A stretch of DNA of 64,000 nucleotides from Pseudomonadota bacterium. Its GTDB lineage: Bacteria; Pseudomonadota; Gammaproteobacteria; Burkholderiales; Rhodocyclaceae. The translations under genes were made by a program, and so were the position numbers. The notes beneath the pieces are model-generated. The model saw nothing but the letters and a program-made list of their open reading frames with translations, was not told the origin of the DNA and did no database searches. The stretch covers positions 1 to 64,000 of the forward strand of contig JAFEFC010000036.1 in NCBI GenBank assembly GCA_018240785.1, in the 5' to 3' direction. Of this stretch, positions 37,197-46,043 are shown piece after piece. How positions within the stretch are numbered: position 1 is the first letter of the stretch; each line of letters starts with the position of its first letter.

Positions 37197-38093
37197 ATGT
37201 CCCAGTCCCACGCTCCCGATGCCGCAGGCTCCGGCCCGCATTTCGAGCGCTGTGCCCGCCTCGTCGCGCAGGCGGACGGTCTGCTGATCACCGCCGGCGC
37301 CGGCCTCGGGGTCGATTCCGGCCTGCCCGACTTCCGCGGCAGCGCAGGCTTGTGGCGCGCCTATCCGGCGCTGGGCCGCGCGAGCATGGATTTCACCGAG
37401 ATCGCCTGTCCGGACGCCTTCGTCGCCCATCCGCGGCTGGCGTGGGGCTTCTATGGCCACCGCCTGCAGCGCTATCGCGACACGGTGCCGGGGCTCGCCT
37501 TCGGCATCCTGCAGCGCATCGCGGCGCGGCTGCCGCAGGGCGCCTTCGTGTTCACCTCCAATGTGGATGGCCAGTTCCAGAAGGCCGGATTCGACGCGGC
37601 GCGTGTCGTCGAATGCCACGGCTCCATCCACCACCTGCAGTGCCTGCAGCCCTGCTGCGAGTCGATCTGGCCGGCCGACGACTTCTGCCCGCAGGTCGAC
37701 GCCGACGCCTGCGAACTGCTCGATGCGCCACCGCGCTGTCCGCACTGCGGCGGGCTGGCGCGGCCCAACATCCTGATGTTCGGCGACTGGGGCTGGATCG
37801 AGGCGCGCACGGCCGCCCAGCATGCCCGCTTCGACGCCTGGCGTCGCAAGGTGGATCGCCTGCTGGTGATCGAGCTTGGCGCCGGCACCGCCATCCCCTC
37901 GGTGCGCGTGTTCGGCCAGTGTCAGGGCGCACCGCTGATTCGCATCAACCCGCGCGAGCCTGCGGTCAGCGGCGATCGCGATGTGTCGCTGGCGATGGGG
38001 GCGAGCGACGCGATGCGCGGCATCGCCCGCGCGCTCGGGCTCTACGGCGAGGACGTAGCGGCCGTGCGCGGCGCGGGGCGCGATGCCGCCTGA
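37197..38093 (+). CDS. Sir2-type NAD-dependent protein deacylase
   Basis: 298 aa. ITAGAGLGVDSGLPDFRGSA is the NAD site and VVECHGSIHHLQC carries the catalytic His. The usual TQNIDGLH reads SNVDGQFQKAG. A zinc site is likely from LQCLQPCCESIW and CPHCGG. The NAD end motif reads IELGAGTAIPSVR. It belongs to an outlying bacterial sirtuin branch; the preferred acyl group is unknown. Confidence 0.88.
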   Translation: MSQSHAPDAAGSGPHFERCARLVAQADGLLITAGAGLGVDSGLPDFRGSAGLWRAYPALGRASMDFTEIACPDAFVAHPRLAWGFYGHRLQRYRDTVPGLAFGILQRIAARLPQGAFVFTSNVDGQFQKAGFDAARVVECHGSIHHLQCLQPCCESIWPADDFCPQVDADACELLDAPPRCPHCGGLARPNILMFGDWGWIEARTAAQHARFDAWRRKVDRLLVIELGAGTAIPSVRVFGQCQGAPLIRINPREPAVSGDRDVSLAMGASDAMRGIARALGLYGEDVAAVRGAGRDAA

Positions 38094-38173
38094 ACGTCTG
38101 CGCGCGCGCCGGTGAGCACCGACATCGCCAGCAACGAACCCGCCCCGACCACCCCGCTCAGGAGAGTGCAGAC

Positions 38174-38851
38174 ATGTGCGGACGCTACGCCCTCTACGGA
38201 CCCGTCTCGCGGCTGCGCGAGCAGTTCGACGCCAGCATCGAGGAGCTGGACTTCACGCCGCGCTACAACGCCGCGCCGATGCAGTCGCTGCCGGTGCTGC
38301 GCCAGCGGCCGACCGGCGAACGCGTGTTCCACCTGCTGCGCTGGGGGCTGGTGCCGTCGTGGGCGAAGGACGAGAGCATCGCCACCCGGCTGATCAATGC
38401 CCGCGGCGAGTCGCTCGCCGACAAACCGTCCTTCCGCGCGGCCTTCCGCAAGCGGCGCTGCATCGTGCCGGTGAATGGCTTCTACGAATGGAAGGCGGTG
38501 GCGGGCGGCAAGCAGCCTTTTTACATCCACGCCGCCAACGACACCCTGTTCGGCCTCGCCGGCCTGTGGGAACGCTGGACGCGCCCCGAGGATGGCGAAG
38601 TCGTCGACTCCTTCACCATCGTCACCACCGACGCTGCGGGCCGCATGCGCGAGCTGCACGAGCGCATGCCGGTGATCCTCGCGCCGCAGGCCTATGCGGC
38701 CTGGCTGGATGCCGCCACGCCGCCCGCAGCCTTGCCGCCCCTCATCGCCGCCGCGCCGGACGAGGCCCTGGCGATGCACGCGGTGGCGAAGGCGGTGGGC
38801 AACGTGCGCAACGACAGCGAGGCGCTGATCGCGCCGCAATCCGACGCTTGA
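38174..38851 (+). CDS. HMCES/YedK-type abasic-site protein
   Basis: 225 aa SRAP-domain protein. MCGRYALYG puts the catalytic Cys at position 2, and FYEWK (Glu) and the His of MHAVAKAVGN complete the site. The family forms thiazolidine cross-links to abasic sites in single-stranded DNA. The start after AGGAGAG is certain because Cys2 must be exposed. Confidence 0.95.
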   Translation: MCGRYALYGPVSRLREQFDASIEELDFTPRYNAAPMQSLPVLRQRPTGERVFHLLRWGLVPSWAKDESIATRLINARGESLADKPSFRAAFRKRRCIVPVNGFYEWKAVAGGKQPFYIHAANDTLFGLAGLWERWTRPEDGEVVDSFTIVTTDAAGRMRELHERMPVILAPQAYAAWLDAATPPAALPPLIAAAPDEALAMHAVAKAVGNVRNDSEALIAPQSDA

Positions 38852-38875
38852 CGCGCTGCCTGCACGCGACCTGCC

Positions 38876-40057
38876 TCAGCGCCGTGCCAGCAGCAGCAGG
38901 TTGCGCGGCGTCAGCGTGCGCTCGCAGAAGCGACCCACTTCAACGTCGAAGCCGCGCTGCTGCAGTCCCAGCGCGAGGTCCAGCACCAGCCAGGCTTCCA
39001 GCGCACGGCGAAACGCATGGCGCACCAGCTCGTGGCGCCGCACTTCGAGCCGGCGCTGTTCGCCCTGCGCCTGCCACTGCGCCCAGTCCACCTGCGCCGG
39101 CAGGGGCAGGTTCTCGCGCTGCGCCAGCGCGCGGCAGAAATCGGCGAAACCGCCCTTCAGCCAGGCGGCGGGCACCGGGCGGAAAGGGCGCGGCGCGCAG
39201 TCGTCGTCGGCCTGGAGTGCCTGGCGCAGGGCGACGAAGCCCAGTTTCCAGGCCTGGTCACGCATCAGCCGGCGGCGCACGTGCTGCGGCGCGGTCACCG
39301 TCTCGGTGACGGCCAGCCGCAGCGTGTCGGTGTGCAGCGGCAGCGCGGCCTCGCGGCTCAGCGGCCGATAGCCGTCGCCCGCGCCGAGGTGATAGCAGCA
39401 CGGCGCGATGCGAAAGCCCGCCGCGCCGCTGCCGCCGGCGTTGCGCACCAGCGTGCGGTGCAATTCGCCGCAGGCGTGCAGGGCCACCACTTCGCGCCCG
39501 TGCAGATGTCGCTGCGAGCCGGCTTCGAGTGCGTCGGCATGCAGCATCGTCTGGCGGACGTCAGCGCGCGCAGCCAGGGTTTCGCCTGCGGCGCACAGTT
39601 CGCGGTCGATCTCCAGCGAGCTGACCGCCACGCCATGCGCCAGCGCCAGCCGGCGGCCGAGGTGCCCCTTGCCGGCGCACCACTCCAGCAGCGGTGCCAT
39701 CGGCGGCGGGCCGTGCGCGGCAAAGGCTTCGATCTGCGCCCGCTTGCGGCCGGGGATGGCCCAGTCGAAATGTGCGTCGCAGGGTGGCAGGGGGCGTGCA
39801 GGCAGCGGCGCGAAGGCGCCCAGCGCGTCGAGTTCGGCCAGCACCGGCAGGTGGGGCGTCAGCCAGGCACGGCCGGCGGCTTCGTCGGCGTGCAGTGCCT
39901 CGACAGTGGCTGCGTCCAGCGCGTCGACTGCCGCGGCAAGCGTTGGCCAGTGCCGGCGCCAGTCCGGCCAGCGCACGTGAAAGGGCGAGGGCCGCCACAG
40001 CGCCTCGTGGCTGGCGAGCAGCGCTTGCAGCGCGGAAAAGCGCGCGAGATGGGTCAC
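38876..40057 (-). CDS. SAM-dependent methyltransferase
   Basis: 393 aa. The SAM motif I is LLEWCAGKGHLGRRLA, followed by an acidic residue in SSLEIDREL and by ALHACGEL. FRIAPCCYHLG resembles the (D/N)PPY-like substrate loop of the GSTCD/METTL25-type group. The target is unknown; nucleic acid or protein are both possible. It is convergent with the SRAP gene. Confidence 0.82.
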   Translation of the reverse strand: MTHLARFSALQALLASHEALWRPSPFHVRWPDWRRHWPTLAAAVDALDAATVEALHADEAAGRAWLTPHLPVLAELDALGAFAPLPARPLPPCDAHFDWAIPGRKRAQIEAFAAHGPPPMAPLLEWCAGKGHLGRRLALAHGVAVSSLEIDRELCAAGETLAARADVRQTMLHADALEAGSQRHLHGREVVALHACGELHRTLVRNAGGSGAAGFRIAPCCYHLGAGDGYRPLSREAALPLHTDTLRLAVTETVTAPQHVRRRLMRDQAWKLGFVALRQALQADDDCAPRPFRPVPAAWLKGGFADFCRALAQRENLPLPAQVDWAQWQAQGEQRRLEVRRHELVRHAFRRALEAWLVLDLALGLQQRGFDVEVGRFCERTLTPRNLLLLARR

Positions 40058-40162
40058 GATCGGGTCATCGGCACGCGTTGGCGGTGGTGGTGGTGCCCGA
40101 TTGTAGGCGATGCGACGGCGACCCCGCGGGCGCGGTGGCCGCCATCGCCTGCAGCGCAGGTC

Positions 40163-41377
40163 TCAGTCGCCGGCTGCGGGCCCGGCGGTTTTCTCGATCC
40201 ACAGCGGAAGCGAGGCGTAGCCGCTTGCCGGGTAGCTCGCCCGCAGCGGCGGCCTGTCTTCGAGCGTGCCGATCCGCCGCGTCTGGCCGAGCAGCGCTTC
40301 CATGACGAGGCGCAGCTCCAGCCGCGCCAGCGGCGCGCCCGGGCAGACATGGATGCCGGCGCCGTACAGCAGGTTCAGCGCCGGATCGCGGTCGAGGCGG
40401 AATTCGTCGGGGTCGCCGAACACGCGCTCGTCGCGGTTGGCCGAGGCCCACATCAATGTTATGCGCGCACCGGCCTGCAGTTGCCGGCCGCCGATGTCCA
40501 CGTCGCGGGTGGTGATGCGGCGGTTGGCGATGAGCGGCGCATGGATGCGCAGGATCTCGTCGATGGCGGTGGGTAGCAGCGCCGGGTTGCGCCGCAGGCG
40601 GTCCTGCAGCGCCGGCCGCTCGGCCAGGTACTGGGCCAGGATGCCGATGCTGGAGGCCATGGTGGAGAGCTCGCCGACCGTCCAGTTGCGCACGATGCTG
40701 ACGATCTCCTCGTCGCTCAGCAGGCGGCCCTCCACTTCCTCGCGCAGCAATCGGGTGGTGACGTCGTCGGTGGCCTGGTCGCCCGCCGCGCGCCGCAGCT
40801 CGAGCTGGGCGCGGATGTAGCCGTCGAACTCGAGCGCCACTGCCGCCGTGGCGTCGCGCTCGCCCGCCAGCGTGGCGGCGCGGTTCCTGTGCGTCCATTG
40901 GCGCAGCGGCTCGTGCAGCGTGGCCGGCCAGCCCATGAATGCACACTGCGCCTGCAGCGCGAAGTCCTCGGCGAACCGCTCCATCAGCTCGACCTCGCCG
41001 TCGTCGGGCAGGCCGCGCATGAGCTCGGCGACGATGCGGCGGCACACCGGCTCGAACTCGGCCATCGGCCCCGGGCCGAAATAGGGCTCGATCAGCTTGC
41101 GATACGGCGTGTGCGCGGGTGGGTCCATGCCGTTGGGCACGGACGGGTAGCTCGACACCGCGTTGCTGAAGGTCTGGTGGTCGGTGAGCGCCCGCATCAC
41201 GTCCGCATGGCGGAACAGCGACCAGTTCAGGTACTCGCTGTGCGCCACCGGGCAGCGCTGGCGCAGGTCGTCGTAGGCGCGGATCTGGTCGGCGAGCACG
41301 GCCGGCGCGCGGGCGTCCCAGTCGGGTTGCGGTCGATGTCCGGCTGCGGCCGGGTCCCGGGGTTTTGCGCTGTCCAT
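40163..41377 (-). CDS. Cytochrome P450
   Basis: 404 aa soluble bacterial P450. The haem ligand is Cys345 in YGAGIHVCPGAPLARLE, and the ExxR pair is Glu274/Arg277. In the I-helix the oxygen-activating motif AGxDTT reads VGELST (about 234-239), so the acidic residue is Leu and the first Thr is Ser. No ferredoxin or reductase gene is nearby. Proposed partner and substrate remain open. An 8-bp inverted repeat lies just upstream of the start. Confidence 0.93.
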   Translation of the reverse strand: MDSAKPRDPAAAGHRPQPDWDARAPAVLADQIRAYDDLRQRCPVAHSEYLNWSLFRHADVMRALTDHQTFSNAVSSYPSVPNGMDPPAHTPYRKLIEPYFGPGPMAEFEPVCRRIVAELMRGLPDDGEVELMERFAEDFALQAQCAFMGWPATLHEPLRQWTHRNRAATLAGERDATAAVALEFDGYIRAQLELRRAAGDQATDDVTTRLLREEVEGRLLSDEEIVSIVRNWTVGELSTMASSIGILAQYLAERPALQDRLRRNPALLPTAIDEILRIHAPLIANRRITTRDVDIGGRQLQAGARITLMWASANRDERVFGDPDEFRLDRDPALNLLYGAGIHVCPGAPLARLELRLVMEALLGQTRRIGTLEDRPPLRASYPASGYASLPLWIEKTAGPAAGD

Positions 41378-41408
41378 GTTGCCGTCCCTGCGTGGGCGGG
41401 CGTGCCGC

Positions 41409-41433
41409 CGATCAAAGTCGAGTAATTTGATCG
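41409..41433. promoter_or_regulatory. Inverted repeat upstream of the P450 gene
   Basis: CGATCAAA (41409-41416) and TTTGATCG (41426-41433), a perfect 8-bp repeat with a 9-bp spacer, 32 to 56 bp before the P450 start. It has the size of an operator for a TetR-like dimer, but no such regulator gene is adjacent. Confidence 0.4.
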
Positions 41434-41447
41434 GGTATGGGCGGGTT

Positions 41448-41469
41448 GGCCTTGATGAGGGTCAAGGCC
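41448..41469 (-). terminator. Hairpin after the histidine kinase gene
   Basis: An 8-bp stem GGCCTTGA/TCAAGGCC with a 6-nt loop, about 45 bp past the kinase stop. There is no U-run, so termination is not certain. Confidence 0.35.
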
Positions 41470-41511
41470 GGTGCCCGGAGGGCAGGCGAAGCGCATGCGT
41501 CCTGCCCGTCA

Positions 41512-42894
41512 TCACCTGTCCCGACGCACGCCGTCTGCCTTGCGGAAGTCGACCCGCACGCGAAGACCTCCGCCCGGCGCGTCGGCGAGCTCGAGCACGG
41601 CGCCGTGTGCCTGCGCGATGTCCTGCGCGATCGCCAGCCCGAGACCGGAGCCGTCGCCGGGGCTTGCCGGCAGGCGGTTGAAACGTTCGAGCGCCGCCTT
41701 GCGCGCATCGGCCGGAATTCCCGGTCCGTCGTCCTCGACTTCGAGGACCGGCCCGTCGGCGACCCGGACGGTGACCCGACTGCCTTTGCCCGCGTAGCGC
41801 AGCGCGTTGTCGAGCAGGTTGTTGAGCAGCTCGCCGAGGAGCGCGGCATCGCCCCGGATCAGGTGCTGGCGCTCGTCCGCCTCGAAGCCGAGGTCGATGC
41901 CCGCGGCAAGCGAGCGGGGTACCCAGGCACCGGACACTTCCTGGGCGAGCGCGCTCAGGTCGAGCGCGTCGTGGCCTGCGAGTCCGGCGATGCCCTGTTC
42001 CGCCCGCGCGAGCAGCAGCAGTTGGTTCGACAGGCGCGCGATGCGGTCGATGCCGCGCTTCAACGAGCCCAGCGCGGCGGCGTGGCGATCGGGGTCCTTC
42101 TCGCGGATGGCGTGCTCGACTTCCACCTTGAGCGCGGCAAGCGGGGTGCGGAGCTGGTGCGCGGCGTCCGCGATGAACCTGCGCTGCAAGCCGATCGCCA
42201 GATCCAGCCGGGCGAGCAGGTCGTTGATGGCGCGCGTGAAGGGCAGCAGCTCGCCCGGTGCCAGGTCGTCGCGCAAGGGCGTCAGGTCATTCTGATCGCG
42301 CGCCTGCACCTCGTGCTCCAGGCGCGCGATGGGTGACAGCCCCCGGCGGATGCCGCGACGCACGAGCCACAGCGTCAGCAGCACGAGAACGGCTTCCGGC
42401 AGCAGCACCGACAGCAGGATGCGTTCCGCGAGGCGGTGGCGCTTGTTGAGCGTCTCGGCGACGGTGACGCTGACGTCTTCGCCGCCACCATTGTCATGCA
42501 GCATCACGCGCACCGCTCGCAGCGCCATGCCGCCGTGGTGGGTGTCGTAGAACTGGACCATGGGTCCGGCCGGATCGGGCAGCGGCAGGGCGCGTTCTCC
42601 CGCGACGAGGCCGGTCCTGCTGCCGTCGATGCGAAAGAGCACGGTGTCGAGCGCGTCCCACACCAGCATATTCACTGCGGACGCCGGCAGATCGATGCGC
42701 AGTGTTCCATCGTGGCCTCCGACCTCCTGGGCAAGGGAGCGCGCGGTGTCGAGCAGCCACTGATCGTAGGTTTCGTTGGCGAAGCGCTGGGCGACCACGT
42801 ACGAGATCGCGCCGCCGAGTGCAGAAACACCGATCAGCGGCCACAGCAGGCGTCGCAGCAGCGCTGCGCGAAGGCTAGTCGCCATGCGATTCAT
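41512..42894 (-). CDS. Sensor histidine kinase, TctE/QseC type
   Basis: 460 aa. Two TM helices (about 12-35 and 160-180) flank a periplasmic sensor. HAMP and dimerisation regions follow, with His246 in AAHQLRTPLAAL, then the ATP-binding N-box (LLNNLLDNALRYA), DDGPGIP and GSGLGLAI. It overlaps the response-regulator gene by 20 bp. It is likely to control the divergent efflux operon, as CzcS and CusS do. Confidence 0.93.
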   Translation of the reverse strand: MNRMATSLRAALLRRLLWPLIGVSALGGAISYVVAQRFANETYDQWLLDTARSLAQEVGGHDGTLRIDLPASAVNMLVWDALDTVLFRIDGSRTGLVAGERALPLPDPAGPMVQFYDTHHGGMALRAVRVMLHDNGGGEDVSVTVAETLNKRHRLAERILLSVLLPEAVLVLLTLWLVRRGIRRGLSPIARLEHEVQARDQNDLTPLRDDLAPGELLPFTRAINDLLARLDLAIGLQRRFIADAAHQLRTPLAALKVEVEHAIREKDPDRHAAALGSLKRGIDRIARLSNQLLLLARAEQGIAGLAGHDALDLSALAQEVSGAWVPRSLAAGIDLGFEADERQHLIRGDAALLGELLNNLLDNALRYAGKGSRVTVRVADGPVLEVEDDGPGIPADARKAALERFNRLPASPGDGSGLGLAIAQDIAQAHGAVLELADAPGGGLRVRVDFRKADGVRRDR

Positions 42895-43549
42895 CCAGCA
42901 GGTAACCGAAGCCGCGCAAGGTGCGGATCTCGACCTGCGAGCCCTCGAGCTTCTTGCGCAGGCGGTGGATCAGGATGTCCAGCGCGTTGGCGGTGAGATC
43001 CTGCGTCCAGTCCGACAGGCTGTTGGCGAGCCGCGTCTTTGAAACGACCTGGCCGCGCCTCATCGCGAGCAGTTCGAGAATGCCGAACTCCCTCGCGGTC
43101 AATTCCAGCGGCTCATCGCCGAGCGTCGCGCGCCGAGCGGTGGCATCCAGCCGCAGCGGACCGATGACCATCTCGTTTGCGGCGGCCCCTTTGCTTCGAC
43201 GCAACATGGCGCGGAGCCGGGCCTCGAGTTCGACGACTTCGAACGGCTTGGTCAGGTAGTCGTCTGCGCCCAGGTCGAGCCCGCGCACCCGGTCGGTGGT
43301 TTCGTCGCGCGCCGAGAGCACGAGTACCGGCGTGAAGTCTCCGCGCGTGCGTAGCCGCTGCAGCACGCCGAAGCCGTCTCGCCCGGGCAGGTTGAGGTCG
43401 AGGATGACGCCGTCGAAGCTCCCGGTCAGCAAGGCGGTGTCGCCCGCAGTGCCGGTGTCGACCCAATCGACTGCATAGCCGCCCAAGCGCAGGGTTTCGC
43501 TCAGGCCCTCGGCGAGAGGACGGTCGTCCTCGATCAGGAGCAGTCGCAT
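42875..43549 (-). CDS. OmpR-family response regulator
   Basis: 224 aa. Receiver domain with Asp51 (ILDLNLPGRDGF), Thr/Ser in VLSARDE and Lys101 (TKPFEVVELEARL), then a winged-helix DNA-binding domain. ATG 43549 is chosen because the receiver begins with MRLLLIEDD. It is divergent, 82 bp away, from the RND operon, the usual layout for a metal-responsive pair. Confidence 0.94.
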   Translation of the reverse strand: MRLLLIEDDRPLAEGLSETLRLGGYAVDWVDTGTAGDTALLTGSFDGVILDLNLPGRDGFGVLQRLRTRGDFTPVLVLSARDETTDRVRGLDLGADDYLTKPFEVVELEARLRAMLRRSKGAAANEMVIGPLRLDATARRATLGDEPLELTAREFGILELLAMRRGQVVSKTRLANSLSDWTQDLTANALDILIHRLRKKLEGSQVEIRTLRGFGYLLDESHGD

Positions 43550-43631
43550 GTTTGCGCGGGAGTGAAAGGTTGCCGAAAGACGCCGTGGCGGACACTTCGG
43601 CCCAGTTTGCCACATCCACTCCCCGTTTCCG

Positions 43632-44894
43632 ATGCGCCATGTGATCGCCTTCCTGCTGTTGTTGCCCGCCTCGGCCCTGAGTCTTGCCCAGGGGCCTCAT
43701 GCCCTCACGCTGGCCGATGTCGACGCGCTCGTCGTGAGTCAGGGCAGGGCGGTGCAACTGGCCCGCCACGCCGAAGAAGGCGCGGAGGCCGACCGGGTTG
43801 CCGCAGCCGTTTCTCCGCCGCCGCAATTGAGCTTCAACGCGCTATCCATCGATCCGCACAACCTGGGTCCGAAGGGAGCGTGGAATCGCTACGCCGACTC
43901 CACGCTGCGCGTCGACAAGACGATCGAACTCGGCGGCAAGCCGGAATTGCGCGTCGCCGGTGCGGAAGCCGGGCTCAAGGCGGCACGCGCCGATGTCGCG
44001 GACGCGGAGCGGGCGCAACGCCTTGCGGCAGCGAGCGCCTACTGGGATCTCAAGCTGGCCCAGCGGCAGCTCGAGATCTCGGAAGAAGCCGCGCGCCTGG
44101 CCGACGAATACGCGCGCGTCGCGCGGCGCCGGGAACTCGCGGGCGATCTTCCGCGCATGGAAGCCGAAAAGCTCCAGGTCGAGGCCAGAAAGGCGCGCAA
44201 CGAGGTGTCCGTGGCACGCCTGACGCTGGAGCGCAGCAAGGGCGGGCTGGCGACGCTGCTCGGCATGGAGGATGACGCGGCAGGGCTGACGGCGGTGGAT
44301 CCCTGGCCCCCGCTGCGCGATCCCGACCTTTCGGCCGTCAGCGTGGAAGATCGGGCCGACGTCCGGGCCGCCATGGCGCGTGTCGAGCAGGCCAGGCAGT
44401 TGTTTTCGCTGGCGAAAGCTCAAAGAACGGCGGACGTCACGGTCGGCGTGGAATTCGAGCATCACCCGCCGGATGGCAACCGCCTGTGGGGCGTGGGGAT
44501 CAGCATGCCGATCGGTGTCGCGGCCCGACAGGAGGGACCGATCCGCAAGGCCGCCGTGGCCCTGGCCGATGCAGAGCTGATGCTGGCGCAGGTACGCGCC
44601 CAGGCCGGACTCGAGCGCGCCAATGCGGTGGCCGCCGTCAAGGATGCGAGCGAGCGGGTGCAACGGCATGAAGGCGATCTGATCCCTCAGGCACGGTCGG
44701 TGCTCGCGAGTACGGAATTCGCGCGCTCGCGCGGCGCGCTCGGCATGCAGGACCTGCTGGACGCGCGGCGCACATTGCACGCGGCGGAACTCGATGCGGA
44801 GCAGGCGCACGCCGAATTCGCCAAGGCGCTCGCGGCACTTGCAGCCGCCCGCCGCACCGCCGTTGCCGACGATCCTTCCACCCTTTCCAGATGA
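43632..44894 (+). CDS. TolC-family outer-membrane efflux protein (CzcC-like)
   Basis: 420 aa with a signal peptide (first 19 residues). Long helical repeats typical of TolC proteins include the DIGE-type segment around RQLEISEEAARLADEYARVA. First gene of the RND operon; its stop overlaps the adaptor start (ATGA). Confidence 0.92.
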   Translation: MRHVIAFLLLLPASALSLAQGPHALTLADVDALVVSQGRAVQLARHAEEGAEADRVAAAVSPPPQLSFNALSIDPHNLGPKGAWNRYADSTLRVDKTIELGGKPELRVAGAEAGLKAARADVADAERAQRLAAASAYWDLKLAQRQLEISEEAARLADEYARVARRRELAGDLPRMEAEKLQVEARKARNEVSVARLTLERSKGGLATLLGMEDDAAGLTAVDPWPPLRDPDLSAVSVEDRADVRAAMARVEQARQLFSLAKAQRTADVTVGVEFEHHPPDGNRLWGVGISMPIGVAARQEGPIRKAAVALADAELMLAQVRAQAGLERANAVAAVKDASERVQRHEGDLIPQARSVLASTEFARSRGALGMQDLLDARRTLHAAELDAEQAHAEFAKALAALAAARRTAVADDPSTLSR

Positions 44895-46042
44895 ATCCAA
44901 TGCGTTACAGGACCCCGATGTTCCTCGTGCTTCTCGTGCTTGTCGTGGCGGGAGGCCTTGCCTTGAATCGACATGACACCGCATCGCAGCCGGACTCGGC
45001 CGTCCCGGCCCAGTCGCCGGTGAGGGTCGGTGCGGACGCCTTGACCTACCCGGCCGGGGCGCCGCAACTGGCGTACCTGGATATCCGTCCGGTCATGGCG
45101 ACCGCCGTACCGCTGCTCGACGGACTGCCGGCCCGCATTGCCTATGACGAGGACCATACCGCACGCATCACCTCGCCCGTCTCCGGGAGAGTGCTGAAGA
45201 TCCTTGCGCAGCCGGGCGACGCGATCAAGGTGGGACAGGTGCTCGCCGAAGTGGACGCGCCCGATTACGCCGCTGCGGTGTCGGACGTGAGGAAGGCGCG
45301 CGCCGACATCATGCTGAAACGGGCCGCGTTCGAACGCGCCCGCTCGCTGCACGGCGCCGGAATCGTTGCGACGCGGGACCTCGAGGCGGCCCAGGCCGAC
45401 GCCCGCGCGGCCGAGGCCGAAGTGGCCCGGGCCGAAGCCCGCCTTGGCAACCTTGGCGGAGACGCGTCGCGTTACGTCCTGCGCTCGCCGATCGAGGGCG
45501 TCGTCGCCGAGCGCCACCTGAATCCGGCACAGGAACTTCGTGCCGAGCAGGTCGATCCGCTGTTCGTCATCACCGATCCGCGACGCTTCGATGTCGTCGC
45601 CGACATTCCGGAGCAGGACATCGGCTACCTGCGGCCCGGCCAGACGCTGAAAGTCGAGGTGGAGGCGGTGCAGGACGCTGCGCTGGAGGCGCGCGTGCGG
45701 CAGGTCGGCGTCGCGCTCGATGCCGGGAGCCGGCGCCTGCCGCTCAGGGCGCACCTGGTGGAGACCGATCCGCGCCTGCGCGCCGAGATGTTCGCCCGTG
45801 TGACGCCCGTCGACTCGACTGCGCCGCCCGCCGTGCGCGTGCCGAATTCGGCCTTGCTGACCTCCGGGCTGCATTCCTACGTGTTCGTCGAGGTCGAGCC
45901 GAGACGGCTGGTGAAGCGCGAAGTCACGCTCGCGATGCGTGGCCATCGCGAAAGCTACGTGAGCAGCGGCCTGTCCGGCGGGGAACGCATCGTCACCCGT
46001 GGCGTGCTGATGCTGGACGCCGATCTCGGGGGCGACAACTGA
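44891..46042 (+). CDS. RND efflux periplasmic adaptor (CzcB-like)
   Basis: 383 aa membrane-fusion protein. An N-terminal anchor, the lipoyl-like half motif (ITSPVSGRVLKILAQPGDAIKVGQ split by a helical hairpin), and a beta-barrel with RVPNSALL near the end. It links the inner-membrane pump to the outer-membrane channel. It lacks an obvious His-rich metal tail. Confidence 0.92.
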   Translation: MNPMRYRTPMFLVLLVLVVAGGLALNRHDTASQPDSAVPAQSPVRVGADALTYPAGAPQLAYLDIRPVMATAVPLLDGLPARIAYDEDHTARITSPVSGRVLKILAQPGDAIKVGQVLAEVDAPDYAAAVSDVRKARADIMLKRAAFERARSLHGAGIVATRDLEAAQADARAAEAEVARAEARLGNLGGDASRYVLRSPIEGVVAERHLNPAQELRAEQVDPLFVITDPRRFDVVADIPEQDIGYLRPGQTLKVEVEAVQDAALEARVRQVGVALDAGSRRLPLRAHLVETDPRLRAEMFARVTPVDSTAPPAVRVPNSALLTSGLHSYVFVEVEPRRLVKREVTLAMRGHRESYVSSGLSGGERIVTRGVLMLDADLGGDN

Positions 46043-46043
46043 C

